Shown piece after piece: positions 24,763 to 37,600 of a DNA stretch of 64,000 nt. Numbering within the stretch: the first letter of the stretch is position 1; each line of letters starts with the position of its first letter. Source of the DNA: Chrysaora quinquecirrha (lineage: Eukaryota; Cnidaria; Scyphozoa; Semaeostomeae; Pelagiidae); NCBI GenBank assembly GCA_014526335.1, contig JACTAT010000040.1:8497119-8561118 (forward strand), given 5' to 3'. A program made the position numbers and the translations under genes. The notes beneath the pieces are model-generated. The model was not told where the DNA came from. It worked only from the letters and a program-made list of their open reading frames with translations, and searched no databases.

Positions 24763-26943
24763 CTTCTGATAATGGTGGAACGCGGAACCATTGAATTTTT
24801 CATAAGGTTTGCCTCCATTCCGAGGCTTATCCTTCCTATCTCCATGTTTAAATAAAACAAACAAATCAAAGTGGATTTTGTCGTTTAAAGGGTTTAAAAA
24901 AATGCAAAAAATTAAACAAAATTAGTAGCTGAAACATTTTTAACTTTAATTTTTACTGTGGGTTGAAAAAAAGCATGCTCGTGAACATTCAGTTAACATG
25001 CTCAATCATTGTGGAATACGGAAATAGCTCTGCTCAACTGTTTATTTATGCGTTGCATGACCTTTGCATGGTTGTTTTTATGGCACTGTGGTGGATTTTG
25101 TCGTTTTCTCTTGCTTGATCTATAGAGTTTTGCTATGATTTCGTGTTCACCACAAAAAGCATTATAACCCACCACAAGTAGTGATTATCCACCACAGTAC
25201 GCAAAGACTACCACCACAACAAGCATAATAACCCACAACAGGAGGCATAATAACCCACCACAGTAGTGATTATCCACCACAGTACGCAGAAACTACTTCC
25301 ACATCAAGCATAATAACCCACCACAGTAGTGATTATTCACCACAGTACGCAGAAACTACTACAACATCAAACAGAATAACCCACCACAGTAGTGATTATC
25401 CACCACAGTACGCAGAAACTACTACCACATCAAGCATAAAAACCAACCACAGTAGTGATTATTCACCACAGTACGCAGAAACTACTACAACATCAAACAC
25501 AATAACCCACCACAGTAGTGATTATCCACCACAGTACGCAGAAACTACCAACACATCAAGCATAGTAACCCATAACATCAAACACAATAACCCACCACAG
25601 TAGTGATTATCCACCACTGTACGCAGAAACTACCACCACAGTACGCAAAAAGCACCACCACGGTAGTGATTATCCACCATAGTAGTGATTATAGATTCGC
25701 TAGCGTGATTCGCTTGTATTCTAATTTGCTCAGATGCAGCTCAGTTTTGTGTTGGGAAAGTACATTTGGATAAGGTTTACATTGAGAAATAAAAATGTTT
25801 TGCACATTCCAAGGCATTCGTAAGTTTTTGTGCGTTTCCAATTAGGACGATAGTTAATTCTCTTGGGTATCGAACGCTTCTCCTTTTCTTTTTCTCATAC
25901 AAAGATCACACTTAAAATCAGCAAAAAAGTCACCAGCTCTACAGTTATTCATATGACAATGAAAACTGTGAAACCTGACATTTTAGTATTATTCTGTTCC
26001 CTGATAACCTGCCAGTAAACATGTTCATCAGCATTACCAGCGGACATTAGCAAAAAACTTTATTCCACGCGAGCACAGTTATACTTACGGTAAGCATCTT
26101 GAACATCAGCAGGAAAGACAAGATCAGAAATGAAATTGTACGCGAAAGAACGAAAGTCAAAGATGTCATCACAACGACAAGAGAAATGAAAGCAAGGTTG
26201 GCTGGACATGTGAAGAACATGAGTAGCAGCAGATGGACCAAATAACACCTGAATGGACCCCAAGAGAAAGAAAAAGAATGAGGAGGAGACCGGAGAGAAG
26301 ATGGAGGGAAGAAATTGCAGAGAGGATTGGCAACACCATAGTATGAGAAAGGTGCAAGATCAAGTGATGTTGAGGAACCTGTGGAGGCCCTTCGCCAACA
26401 AGCTGATGATGATGATGATGATGATGTACTCACCGTAGTACTGTAACTACTCACTGAAGAACGAGAATGTGCTTAATGAGCGTTCGAAGCTTCAAGAGGG
26501 AAGCAGAGAGTTAGATATCGCACAAGAGAAGTGGCAAAAGAGCTAGATTATGGCGCCCACATAAAAGCACATTAAACACAGACCAGGCTGCTTGCATTTT
26601 ACATAATGTTAGAATCAAGGCAAAAGATTCACGTCTCCATTTAGGAACTAATTATACAATTGAAATAAAATATAGGATAAATGTTTTAACTAGGATAAAC
26701 TACTTCAATGGTCCTGAAGAATAACAATAACGATTTTGATTCCAGTTTGAGCCCCACTAGTGAAACGGTTAGGCCAAAAAGCGATGTTGATTTTATGCGT
26801 TGTTTCAAAAACATACCTTCAAAATTTGTTATTTCTGCCACTTCTGTAAAACACTTGCTATAAAAATCCTTATTACAATGCCTGGCGTCTGGAGGATGAG
26901 TATCCCATACAGCAGGTAGTTCTTCATCAAGGTCGAAATCCAT
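24763..26943 (-). CDS. possible two-exon start of an unrecognised gene
   Basis: A candidate first exon (26943-26817) starts at an ATG in AAA-ATG-G context, encodes 42 codons beginning MDFDLDEELPAVWDTHPPDA and stops at a canonical donor GTATGT in phase 1. A candidate second exon (24839-24763) begins after AACATGGAG, restores the frame exactly (G plus AT gives Asp), encodes RKDKPRNGGKPYEKF and ends at AG/GTGAAC. No signal peptide or known domain is visible. Without splicing at that donor, the frame runs to a stop at 24,682. The second exon's acceptor has an interrupted pyrimidine tract. The first exon is more convincing than the second. No product can be assigned. Confidence 0.3.
25140..25690. 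repeat. 63-bp minisatellite
   Basis: About eight units, some truncated, built from CCACCACAGTAGTGATTAT, CCACCACAGTACGCAGAAAC and ACATCAAGCATAATAACC. Units differ by a few bases and by loss of sub-blocks. It sits between the two candidate exons above and has no coding frame. Confidence 0.85.
26095..26427 (+). pseudogene. 3' end of a non-LTR retrotransposon (LINE)
   Basis: Translation in shifting frames gives KDKIRNEIVRERTKVKDV, then RLAGHVKNMSSSRWT, then RRRPERRWREEIAERIG, then LRNLWRPFANK. This is the classic order at the C terminus of LINE reverse transcriptases (KDRIRN.EIR.RT, WAGHV.RM.D.RWT, GRP..RW.DDI). It finishes in a TGATGATGATGATG microsatellite, typical of such 3' tails. Frameshifts and a stop show it is dead; the upstream polymerase is absent (5' truncation). 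Confidence 0.75.
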
Positions 26944-27977
26944 TTTGCTTAAAAGCGCTTGTAACTTGTTTAGCTGCTAACTTACTGGCCTTCTCTCATG
27001 AACAAGCTCGGAAAAATTGTGCAGTCTGAACGCGCTAAGGGATTCTTATGAAATTTTATTTCACGCGCAACAAAATCTTGAGATTGCGCAGTGTGAATCC
27101 AAGAGCTTTCAAGCGCTTTAAAGTATTGTTCAGGTAAGATTCACACGATTCACAAGCTTGTAAAAGCGTGATTGTGTTTTTGGTGCGTGGCATGGCAGCC
27201 ATTTGCTAACAATTTGACTCTTCAGAATGTGAAAGCCTGTGCAATTGTATTCACGATTTAATAAAATTTCTATAAAACTTAATTATTTCTGTAACGTCTG
27301 TCGGGCATTTGACAATAAAATGCCTTGGGTCTTTTGGATCCCATAAAATGGTTCTTTTTCAATTTCTAATATTTGAAGTTCAAAATCAATATTGCTTGCA
27401 AGCGCGTGTAATTAATTTGGCTGCTCGCATGAGCAGCTTGGGAAAACACTGTAGTCTGGACGCACCAAGTGATTAGCACGTAATTTTGTTACGTGCTCGT
27501 CGAAGTGCTGTCAAAAAATTGTGCATTAAGAAGGCGCAGCCTTACATTAATTTTTCTACTGTAAAACTAAAATCTTTTTCAGGTAGCCTAAAATATTGTA
27601 TGTTCAAAAATTCTATTATCAGTATGTCAGTTCCATTATGTGATACCGGGCTTTTTTGAATTATACGCAAATAACAAGGGCAAGACTAAATTAGCAGTGA
27701 CTAGACTCGTAATTTTTCCCACTCCTCTCAATTCTCATCCATATATATATATGCCTTCTTTCCTATTTACCGTACGTTTTTGCAAATCTTTTTGTATCAG
27801 TTAAAAATGTCTGTGCTACAACAATGCCTGTATAAAACAAATTCTTGATCCGACACTTGTCGACCAGATAACTCTACAAATGAACGTTGCAGAAAACCAA
27901 AGTTTGTGAAATTAGAAAATGCCTTCCCAGGGTCACTGTCTACATAGAGACCAAACCGCCCTTCGGTGCCTAATTGC
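26944..27977. other. intergenic, nothing firm
   Basis: An open minus-strand frame (27,797-28,015) includes GRFGLYVDSDPGKAFSNF, faintly like part of a TLDc domain, but it is short and overlaps a repeat edge. A short TA run lies at 27,740-27,752. Confidence 0.35.
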
Positions 27978-28315
27978 TTTTGATCGGAATAGGCAGGCGG
28001 GGGTTGCAACAGCATTCATGATCTAATTGACGGGTGGAAGGGGGGGGGGCAAAAGACGAGGGGTCGGAATTTGTTTGACAAAAAGTCAGCAAACTGCAAA
28101 AACGCAGTGTGAACGGGCCCTATAGTTACTGTAAGCTTCAATCGTAACAAGCAGATAGAGTGTATAAGTGAAATTTAATACCAAAAAAGTCTTGGTAAAA
28201 TAAGTGACAAATATCGATACCAATAGTAATGCAAATAATAATAAGCGGGGGGTCCTAATAAGAGTCCTAATAAAACTAATTAGTGGGGGACGGCGGCTAG
28301 GCACGTAAGAGCACA
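27978..28315 (-). mobile_element. about 340-bp repeat element, short relative of the 29,657 insertion
   Basis: One edge (28,315 inward, read on the minus strand) gives CTCTTACGTGCCTAG and then a C-rich block with CTAATTAG. This resembles the left edge of the insertion at 29,657. The other edge (ATGATCTAATTGACGGG, then GAGGGGTCGGAATTTG) resembles the right edge of that insertion read in reverse. It lacks the internal 36-bp array, so it looks like a short non-autonomous form of the same family. The class is unknown. Confidence 0.5.
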
Positions 28316-28676
28316 TTGATACTACACACGAAAGGTATCATTATCCAATTGAATTACATCAAGTGTCAAACGACAAACGAATGAATAAAAGCAAAAATGT
28401 AATGGCATGAAATTTTCTCGCTCAAAAACATCTTTAGAATAAGAGAATTCCGTGATAATGTCTGCCTGCTTTTACTGTCTGATGTCTTAGACCTGTGCAA
28501 GGCAGTGAAATACGAGACGATACGAACAATAACTCAGAATTTTCTGCAGTTTTTCAGAAAAAAATTCAACTTTATCTATGTCAAATAGGCAAATAATGAA
28601 TAAATGAATGTCAGATTCAGTAGTTTCTTTTGAACAGTTAAAAACGTCTTCATGCTGAAAATAAAGCGAAAATCCT

Positions 28677-31600
28677 TTATGATTTGTTTTCTTGCTCTTT
28701 TGCAAAACCCTGGCACTTACCACCTTCTTGGTCATCAGTTTTCTTTTTCTCTTTCTGTGTATCTTTTCCTCTTTTACTGAAAAGTCGACTGACTGTTTCA
28801 TTCTTCGGGATGTGTGACCTTTTCTGAGTACTTTTGCAGCCGTAGAAAATCTCAACTTGTTCGATATCAGATGCAGACATGCCATCCCTGTTTCCAATTT
28901 CAGCGCCCTCTGCAGCGGATATCGGCTCCAAAGTCTGTTGCCCATTCATTGAAAAAGCAGTTAAGGAATAATGCATCACACTGTTGTAGTCATATTCAAC
29001 TCCAAGAGTCTTCTGATCCGGGCTTATTTCAAACTGTGAAAGCATTTCTGTTAAAGAATCAAATTTTATTACAAAAATATGTGTCTTTCATGATAAGGAA
29101 TCCATCATATTTATATACGTAAGGTGTTTTAGGCAGCAATGCAAATCAGCAAGAAAAGTTCTCAATATTTTCAACTAAATAATAACATTTTAATATTCTA
29201 CATAGTATCCATCTGCTATATTACCTAAGACTGTGCAATTCTCCCATAGGAAAATCAGGGCACTTGAGATTAAGTCTTGAAAGAAATTTAGTTGTTTCAA
29301 CATAGGTAAGCCTTACATTTAGATTAGTTTGTTTTGAGAGGATAACGTACATTAAGTGGTTTTGATTAATCAATTAGAAGTGGAGAATGAAAACCTTTGA
29401 ACTGATAGCTTTCTGTGTGTGGCAGCTGTGGGTGTTGATTTCTTATGTTTCTTGACTTGCTCCAAGGAAAGTTGCCGCTTTGCGCATGCAGTAATGTGAC
29501 ATCTGCCTTCTCATTGGTGAAGGCAAGGCTAATAACGTATTGTTCTAAACAAAAGAGTTACGAGCTCATCGCCCCATCAAGTTTGTTCGCAACCACGAAC
29601 CAAAAAAATACAGAGCCATCATTAATTTTAGCCATGCCGCCCAGAGCTGTTGAGCCATTCTCTTAGGTGCCTAATTGTCATCCCCCCGCTAATTAATTTT
29701 TCGATAAATTTCCAACCCCCGCTTCTATTAGGACCCACCCCCTGCTTGTTAACATCTGCATTAATATTGATGTTGATATTTTTATTTTCTACCAAACTAA
29801 CTCTGATGTTTTTGGTGCGAAATTTCTTGGGCGTATTTTGGCGGGTAGGGCCACCCAATGAATTGGTTGCATGTAATTATATATTAATTGTTAGATGAAT
29901 GAGTGTGCAGTGTTTTCAGTTATGCCATATACGATCCCAAATAATGCCAAATAAGCTTGTTTTCTTGTGGCTTTACTTCGCGCTGCTTCGTGGCTGATAA
30001 GCGTTAATATAACATTCTACGCATGCGTAAATGGGCTTTAACACCGAGGTCACGAGATATTTTGTATTTCCGTATCCACCCAGTCCATTCTGGTTCATTC
30101 TATCTATCAGTTATCGTGTCTGGTAAGTGAAAGTCTGTCTTGTCTAATTCGTTAGTAAAATGTCAAACACACCCTTCCCTCATATCATTGTAAATGGAGT
30201 AAATCTACGACGTAGGGCAACTACGACCCCGATCAACGCGAATGACGAATTAGGGCTAGAAGCCCACGAAGAGGGCTAGTAGCCCAAGTAAACGCGAACG
30301 AAGAAGTAGGACTAGTAACCCAAGTATATGCCAACGAAGAAGTAGGGCTATAGTAACCCAAGTATACGCCAACGAAGAAGTAGTACTAGTAGCCCAAGTA
30401 TACGCAAAAGACGAAGTAGGACTAGTAGCCCAAGAATACGCGAGAAACGAAGTAGGGCTAGTAACCCAAGTAAACGCCAACGAAGAAGTAGGGCTAGTAA
30501 CCCAAGTATACGCCAACGAAAAAGTAGGACTAGTAGCCCAAGTAAACGCGAACGACGAAGTAGGACTAGTAGCCCAAGTATACGCAAAAGACGAAGTAGG
30601 ACTAGTAGCCCAAGAATACGCGAGAAACGAAGTAGGGCTAGTAACCCAAGTAAACGCCAACGAAGAAGTAGGGCTAGTAACCCAAGTATACGCCAACGAA
30701 AAAGTAGGACTAGTAGCCCAAGTAAACGCGAACGACGAAGTAGGACTAGTAGCCCAAGTATACGCAAAAGACGAAGTAGGACTAGTAGCCCAAGAATACG
30801 CGAAAAACGAAGTAGGGCTAGTAACCCAAGTAAACGCCAACGAAGAAGTAGGACTAGTAACCCAAGTATACGCCAACGAAGAAGTAGGGCTAGTAGCCCA
30901 AGAGAACGCGAACGACGAAGTAGGACTAGTAGCCCGAGTAAACGCGAGCGAAGAAGTAGGGCTAGTAGCCCAAGTAAACGCCAACGAAGAAGTAGGACTA
31001 GTAACCCAAGTATACGCCAACGAAGAAGAAGGGCTAGTAGCCCAAGTATACGCCAACCAAGAAGTAGGGCTAGTAGCCCAAGTATACGCCAACGAAGAAG
31101 TAGGGCTAGTAACCCAAGTATACGCCAACGAAGAAGTAGGGCTAGTAACCCAAGTATACGCCAACGAAGAAGTAGGGCTAGTAGCCCAAGTATACGCCAA
31201 CGAAGAAGTAGGGCTAGTCACCCAAGTATACGCCAACGAAGAAGTAGGGCTAGTAGCCCAAGAGAACGCGAACGACGAAGTAGGACTTGTAGCCCGAGTA
31301 AACGCGAGCGAAGAAGTAGGGCTAGTAACCCAAGTATACGCCAACGAAGAAGTAGGGCTAGTAGCCCAAGAGAACGCGAACGACGAAGTAGGACTTGTAG
31401 CCCGAGTAAACGCGAACGAAGAAGTAGGACTAGTAGCCCAAGTATACGCCAACGAAGAAGTAGGACTAGTAGCCCAAGTATACGCGAACGAAGAAGTAGG
31501 ACTAGTAGCCCAAGTATACGCCAACGAAGAAGTAGGGCTAGTAGCCCAAGTATACGCCAACGAAGAAGTAGGGCTAGTAGCCCAAGTATACGCCAACGAG

Positions 31601-34600
31601 GAAGTAGGGCTAGTAACCCAAGTATACGCCAACGAAGAAGTAGGGCTAGTAACCCAAGTATACCCCAACAAAGAAGAAGGGCTAGTTACCCAAGTATACG
31701 CCAACGAAGAAGTAGGGCTAGTAGCCCAAGTAAACGCGAACGAAGAAGTAGGGCTAGTAACCCAAGTAAACGCAAACGAAGAAGTAGGGCTAGTAACCCA
31801 GGTATACGCCAACGAAGAAGTAGGGCTAGTAACCCAAGTATACCCCAACAAAGAAGTAGGACTAGTGGCCCAAGTAAACGCGAACGACGAAGTAGGACTA
31901 GTAGACCATGTATACGCAAAAAAACGAAGTAAGGCTAGTAGCCCGTATACGCGAAAAACGAAGTAGGGCTAGTAGCCCAAGTAAATGTCAACGAAGAAGT
32001 AGGGCTAGTAGCCCAAGTAAACGCGAACGAAGAAGTAGGGCTAGTAACCCAAGTATACCCCAACAAAGAAGAAGGGCTAGTTACCCAAGTATACGTCAAC
32101 GAAGAAGTAGGGCTAGTAGCCCAAGTAAACGCGAACGAAGAAGTAGGGCTAGTAACCCAAGTAAACGCGAACGAAGAAGTAGGACTTGTAGCCCGAGTAA
32201 ACGCGAACGAAGAAGTATGGCTAGTAACCCAAGTAAACGCGAACGAAGAAGTAGGGCTAGTAACCCAAGTAAACGCGAACGAAGAAGTAGGGCTAGTAAC
32301 CCAAGTAAACGCGAACGAAGAAGTATGGCTAGTAACCCAAGTATACGCCAACGAAGAAGTAGGGCTAGTAACCCAAGTATACGCCAACGAAGAAGTATGA
32401 CTAGTAACCCAAGTATATGCCAACGAAGAAGTAGGGCTAGTAACCCAAGTATACGCCAACGAAGAAGTAGGACTAGTGGCCCAAGTATACGCAAACGACG
32501 AAGTAGGACTAGTAGCCCAAGTAAACGCGAACGAAGAAGTATGGCTAGTAACCCAAGTATACGCCAACGAAGAAGTAGGGCTAGTAACCCAAGTATACGC
32601 CAACGAAGAAGTATGGCTAGTAACCCAAGTATATGCCAACGAAGAAGTAGGGCTAGTAACCCAAGTATACGCCAACGAAGAAGTAGGACTAGTGGCCCAA
32701 GTATACGCAAACGACGAAGTAGGACTAGTAGCCCAAGTATACGCGAAAAACGAAGTAGGGCTAGTAGCCCAAGTATACGCCAACGAAGAAGTAGGGCTAG
32801 TAACCCAAGTATACGCCAACAAAGAAGTAGGGCTAGTAACCCAAGTATACGCCAACGAAGAAGTAGGACTAGTAGCCCAAGTATACGCGAACAACAAAGT
32901 AGGGCTAGTAGCCCAAGTATAGGCGAACGACATTTGTAGTCGATAATCACATGCAATTGTACCTTACGCATGTATCAAATGCGGCCTTGAGTAGTCGCGA
33001 GCTTAGCTTACATCCAAGTGTCTCGGTATAGTAGTCATGAAACTGAATGCGCAGTTAAAATTACGGAACTATTACGCAATTTTTTGGAACTACAATCGTC
33101 TCAAAAGAGGATTAAAAAATAAGGAACTTTAAGAACTAGGCTTTGAGATAGGTTCCTTATAAAAAATGCGTGTAGGGCCCCTCACCTTGCTTTTCAGAAG
33201 TTTCTTAACAAAGTTTTTCAAATAAAGTCCGACCCCATCCCGTTTATTACGACCCCCCTGCCAATTAGATCCTGACTGTAGTTCCAACCCCCCACCTACC
33301 CCGACCCCCCAGCAAATGTCTGACATAACAAGTTAGCAAGATGGCATGGGCTCTGTCATCATATATATAGGAGCAAGTTTGGCGAAGGAACACAGGAGCA
33401 ATTGCTAGAAATCCAAATTTCAGGCCAACGGTTGGAAAAAACTGTTTTCCCCCACGGGCTTGTGTACAAGGCTTGCCAGAAAGTTATGGCCCGTAATTAT
33501 CCAGCACACGCTAATGGAAGGCGGTGGGGGGGGGGGGGATTTTACAGAAAAGAATGAGAACGTTCCAAACAATTTTCTGCTCTTCATAGCCTCGAAACAG
33601 CACGAGATCCCGGCAAGAGGACAGCCCACACATGGAGACCATAACGCTCACTCCTGTTTTAACTCAAATTACAAAAGCTTTCTAATTTTCGTCAAAAATG
33701 GATCGTAGAGAAATAAAAGCAGAACAGTATTGCCGAGACCTGTTGTCTCCAAGTATGACGTATAGGCAACTTTATTGTTATTGAGAGTCACGTTGACATT
33801 TTTAGCATACTTTAGATTTCCATGATATTGTCTTAAGTATTTTATCTCTACCAGAGTTTAACGAATGGCTATGTATCTTTGTCGGACAAAGCTGATAACA
33901 AATTGTCCCGTAAGTTGACAGCTATTAAAAAACAACGAAAAAGGATCTTCTGTGCTAATAAAGAGGTTGCTGATAAATTGGCGACACTAAGGACATAAAG
34001 AAAAATGTTGGAGATCATACAGTAGAAAAGATAGCAAATAAAAGAACCAATACAACCATTCCGTATGCCTGGTTCTTTCTTCTTCTACAGAAAAAATGTA
34101 TAAGAAGTGCCCATCGTTATTTGATGTGCTCATATAGCTAGAACCTTTGGTGGCTCCCCTTAATTTTATTTCTTTGCCCCCCCCTAAGGAGCCAATTGTA
34201 TGAGAGATTTCATCCCGTTTTTAACTTTAGCCGGGCTGAAATTTTAACCGATTATATGACGGCTCATCTGCTGGTGAAATAAGTTTTCCTTGCGGGAAAA
34301 TATCCAAATTGTGCCACAAGATGTCATGAAAATGTCTGCTCTCATCTTTTGGCAATGCTTCTCACTTTACTGGTTCAGGTTATTTGCAACAGCAGTGTTT
34401 ATATCAAAAGCCAAATTCAATTTGGGTGATGAATGGAAGAACTAAACAGTGGTGGGAAAATGCTTTCAAGTTGACAGCATTTTTTCCACCAAGGTTCAGA
34501 TAGTATCATATAATGCACCTGATACTGCACAGGAAAAGTATATTCGAATACAAAGGCAAGCAGTATTTTTTAAACTTGCTGCATAGCTAGACCCATCTAT

Positions 34601-37600
34601 GGCACCAAAACCAATACTACTAATAATTTGAATAATTTTAGCCCGGTTCAATATTCTGTCTTGCGATTATGTGGGTTTTTTCAGCTGGCTTGACCAAGAT
34701 GAAAATCCAAGCACGTTTGTTAAAAGCGGGCTGAGATTTCAGCTCGGTTGTCCGAGTTGAAACTTTTCTCATGTAATCGTAATTCTGTTTTTGCAGTCCT
34801 TTGAACACAATGCCGGGCCGAGTTTTCAGCCCGGCTAAAGTTACAAATGGGATGAAACCTCTCATATAATCGACCCCTAAATCACATACATTTCATTGTG
34901 GACCTGCATGATTTCCTCCGGCCCGGAATTGAGATTGACTGATCTTTAACGTTCTCTACATCGACACGAAATGATGTATCTACAAGATACTTGTACGAAT
35001 TTCGGGATGAACATCCATTAGAAAACATACCTGGAGCTATGTTTGCACTCATCACTCTTACGTATTGATCTCTGTCGAGTCTACTATGCTCATGATGAAA
35101 TCCCAAGCAATGCAGCATTTCATGAATAACTGTTCCCTTGTATTCACAGCCTTCACCAATCGATATATCTTGTTGAATGTTATAGTAGTCCTTTACTTCT
35201 TTCGAAAGTCGTCCAATGTAAGACCAGCATCTAAAAATTATATATTAATATATATATATATGTACATATATTCGCTTATAACTCAAGAACCACTCAACAC
35301 AGGAAACTAAAGGTCACTTTAAAAAGGCATTTTTGGAGATTGTCCTCAGCAAAAGCGAGGAAAAAGAAAATCAAAATACATTAATTACAAAATGACAAAT
35401 TATTTTGTAGTCTGCCCCTAAATCAGCAAGAACCCAACTTTTCCCTAATATTTAAGGCTATTTTAGGGGAAGAATAGGGTAAATTTCACTCATTCGGGGA
35501 CAAAGTTGGTTTGGGGTCGATTTCTTCAGTGTACTATGAAATTTTATTTGGTATTTTCAAACGTATACTACTGAATAAAATATATGATTCATGCAGGGCC
35601 GCCGAGAGGCAGGCCGGGCCCCGGGGCCAGGCCCCTTATGGGCCCCCCGGATCTGAAGGTGCCGGAAAATTTTTTGGACCACGCCCTCCTATGCACCGTT
35701 AAAACGCTGCTTCTAGTTGGAAAAGTACACTGTTGAAAATGTTTGCAAATTCTGCGAGCGAGCAGAAATTTTATTGTTCAAATTGAAAATAAAGTTACGG
35801 CTGAGTGTAACTACAAGAAAGGAAAATGCTGAGAAATCCTAAAATTCACTTTGCGAGCCTTTTTTAGTGCAAAGGCATTAATTACGTCACTGAAATCTAT
35901 TTTTCTCGTAAGTTCGCTCTCAATACTTAGAATAGCCAAGTCGTTCAATCTTTCCTGCGTCATTGTGCTCCGCAAGAAGTTTTTGATGAGCTTGAGTTTG
36001 CTGAAAGATCGCTCTGCTGAAGCAACTGTAACTGGCTTTGTGCAAAATATCCTCAAGGCAATGCATATGTTTGGGAATATCTCACCAAGCTTGAATTTGC
36101 TGATTTTTTTCAAGAGAATGAACGGACTTAATGATTCTTCTCCAAAGTTTGCAGCATGAATTGTTTTCAGATGAATCATTTCTTCTCTCAGTTCATCTTG
36201 CGAGATATCGTCCTTGTATTTCTTTGCCAGGGCAACACAGGCTGCCGAAATTCGCTGCTTTGTCAAGGCAAGGTATCTCCAAAGGAAATCAAACATATCT
36301 ATTTTGTATGCAGGATCATAGAGTTTTGAGAGGCCAGCAATGACTGAGTCGATAATAAAATAGAAATCATCACGTCTAAATGCTGCTTCTTCCACTGCTT
36401 CAACTGCATCACCTTCTGGGGAGACATCTTCTTGCGTCTCGTCGAAAAATGGTCTCCTTTTCGTCTTTCGTTTGGCTGGGAGATGTGAATCAATTTGCAT
36501 TCCTTCTGCAACCAACTTCGACTTATTCACAATCTGATTCCACTTGCTGCGCAAATCTTTAAGGTCCTGCACAAGTGACTTAAGATTTGAGACCTCTATA
36601 TCAATAGTGGCTTGCCTTGCTTGTATGATCTGGTTTCTTTGATCGATCGCTACTAAAATCTTCAACCAAATTGCAGACATGAGGATGCAAGTAAAAGAAG
36701 AGATGTACTTTATGGTACCATTAACTTCAGTGGAAGTCTTAGGGGTAAGATTCAGCGTATGAAGCTGCTCTAGAGCAGAACGTATACCCGGAAGATGAGC
36801 TGCAAATGGTCGCACACTTGCTACACGATCCGTCCATCTTTTACCTGACAGGCCATGCAATGAGGATCCAATGCTTCCTTGAAGAATTAACCATCGCTGG
36901 GGACAGCTAGAAAATGGGGTGTACACGGTTTGTACCATTCCAAAAAATGTCACTGCTTCTTTACAGCAAGCTGCAGAGTCTTCTCCACATAGATTTAGTG
37001 AATGAATACAGGCACAAAGGATTTTCAGTGAGGATGTGTTGCTGGGCTCCATTGTATTTGCCAGACATATTTGCAGCGTTGTCATACCCTTGACCACGGC
37101 AGTCTGCAACTGGAATCCTAAACTGTTTCAAAGTTTCCAAGATTAACATGGCTATTTGAACACTTGAAAAATGGGGTAATATATGATATTAACATAACAC
37201 TTAAAAAGTGTACTCTTTACTTAGGGATACAATGGTGAGCGCGGACGGCTTTTGTGAGGCGCAAAGCGGGGGCTGGTACTACAACTTTTTTTTTAGTTTT
37301 ACGTGGACGTTAGTGCACCTTATTATTATTTCATACAAACATCCCTTTGTTCCCCATGTTCCCGCTTTGTTGTCGCTTTGCTCCCCATGTTCCCGCTTTG
37401 TTCCCGATGTTCCCGCTTTGTTCTCGATGTTCCCGCTGTTTCTGATTTTAGAGATAGCCTACTTTTAGATATGATGTAACGCTATGAATTGGCTTGTTGT
37501 CACAACGCAAAGTTAATTGCAAATGGAATGATTTGAGGCCCGTGATGTTACTGCAAAGTGCAATAGACACGAAGAAAATTTGATTTTTCCCGGCCCCTTG

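Larger units (their letters stand above)
29657..33314 (+). mobile_element. 3.7-kb insertion carrying a 36-bp repeat array
   Basis: The flanks join into one continuous repeat at 46,090-46,690, where GTTAGACAT runs almost directly into GGCTCAACAG. Here those words are separated by this segment, which defines its edges to within a few bases. The left edge is TCTCTTAGGTGCCTAATTG; the right edge is CGACCCCCCAGCAAA. Inverted ends and a target duplication beyond about two bases are not evident. No transposase is seen, so it is non-autonomous; a Helitron-like origin is possible but the 3' CTRR end is missing. Confidence 0.6.

Noticed and set aside
27797..28015. ORF with GRFGLYVDSDPGKAFSNF, faintly TLDc-like
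   Set aside because: Too short, without splice signals, and its start overlaps the edge of a repeat element.
30256..31851. 531-codon minus-strand ORF of SLAYTWVTSP repeats
   Set aside because: Product of the 36-bp array, whose unit lacks stops in most frames; no start context, domain or splice support.
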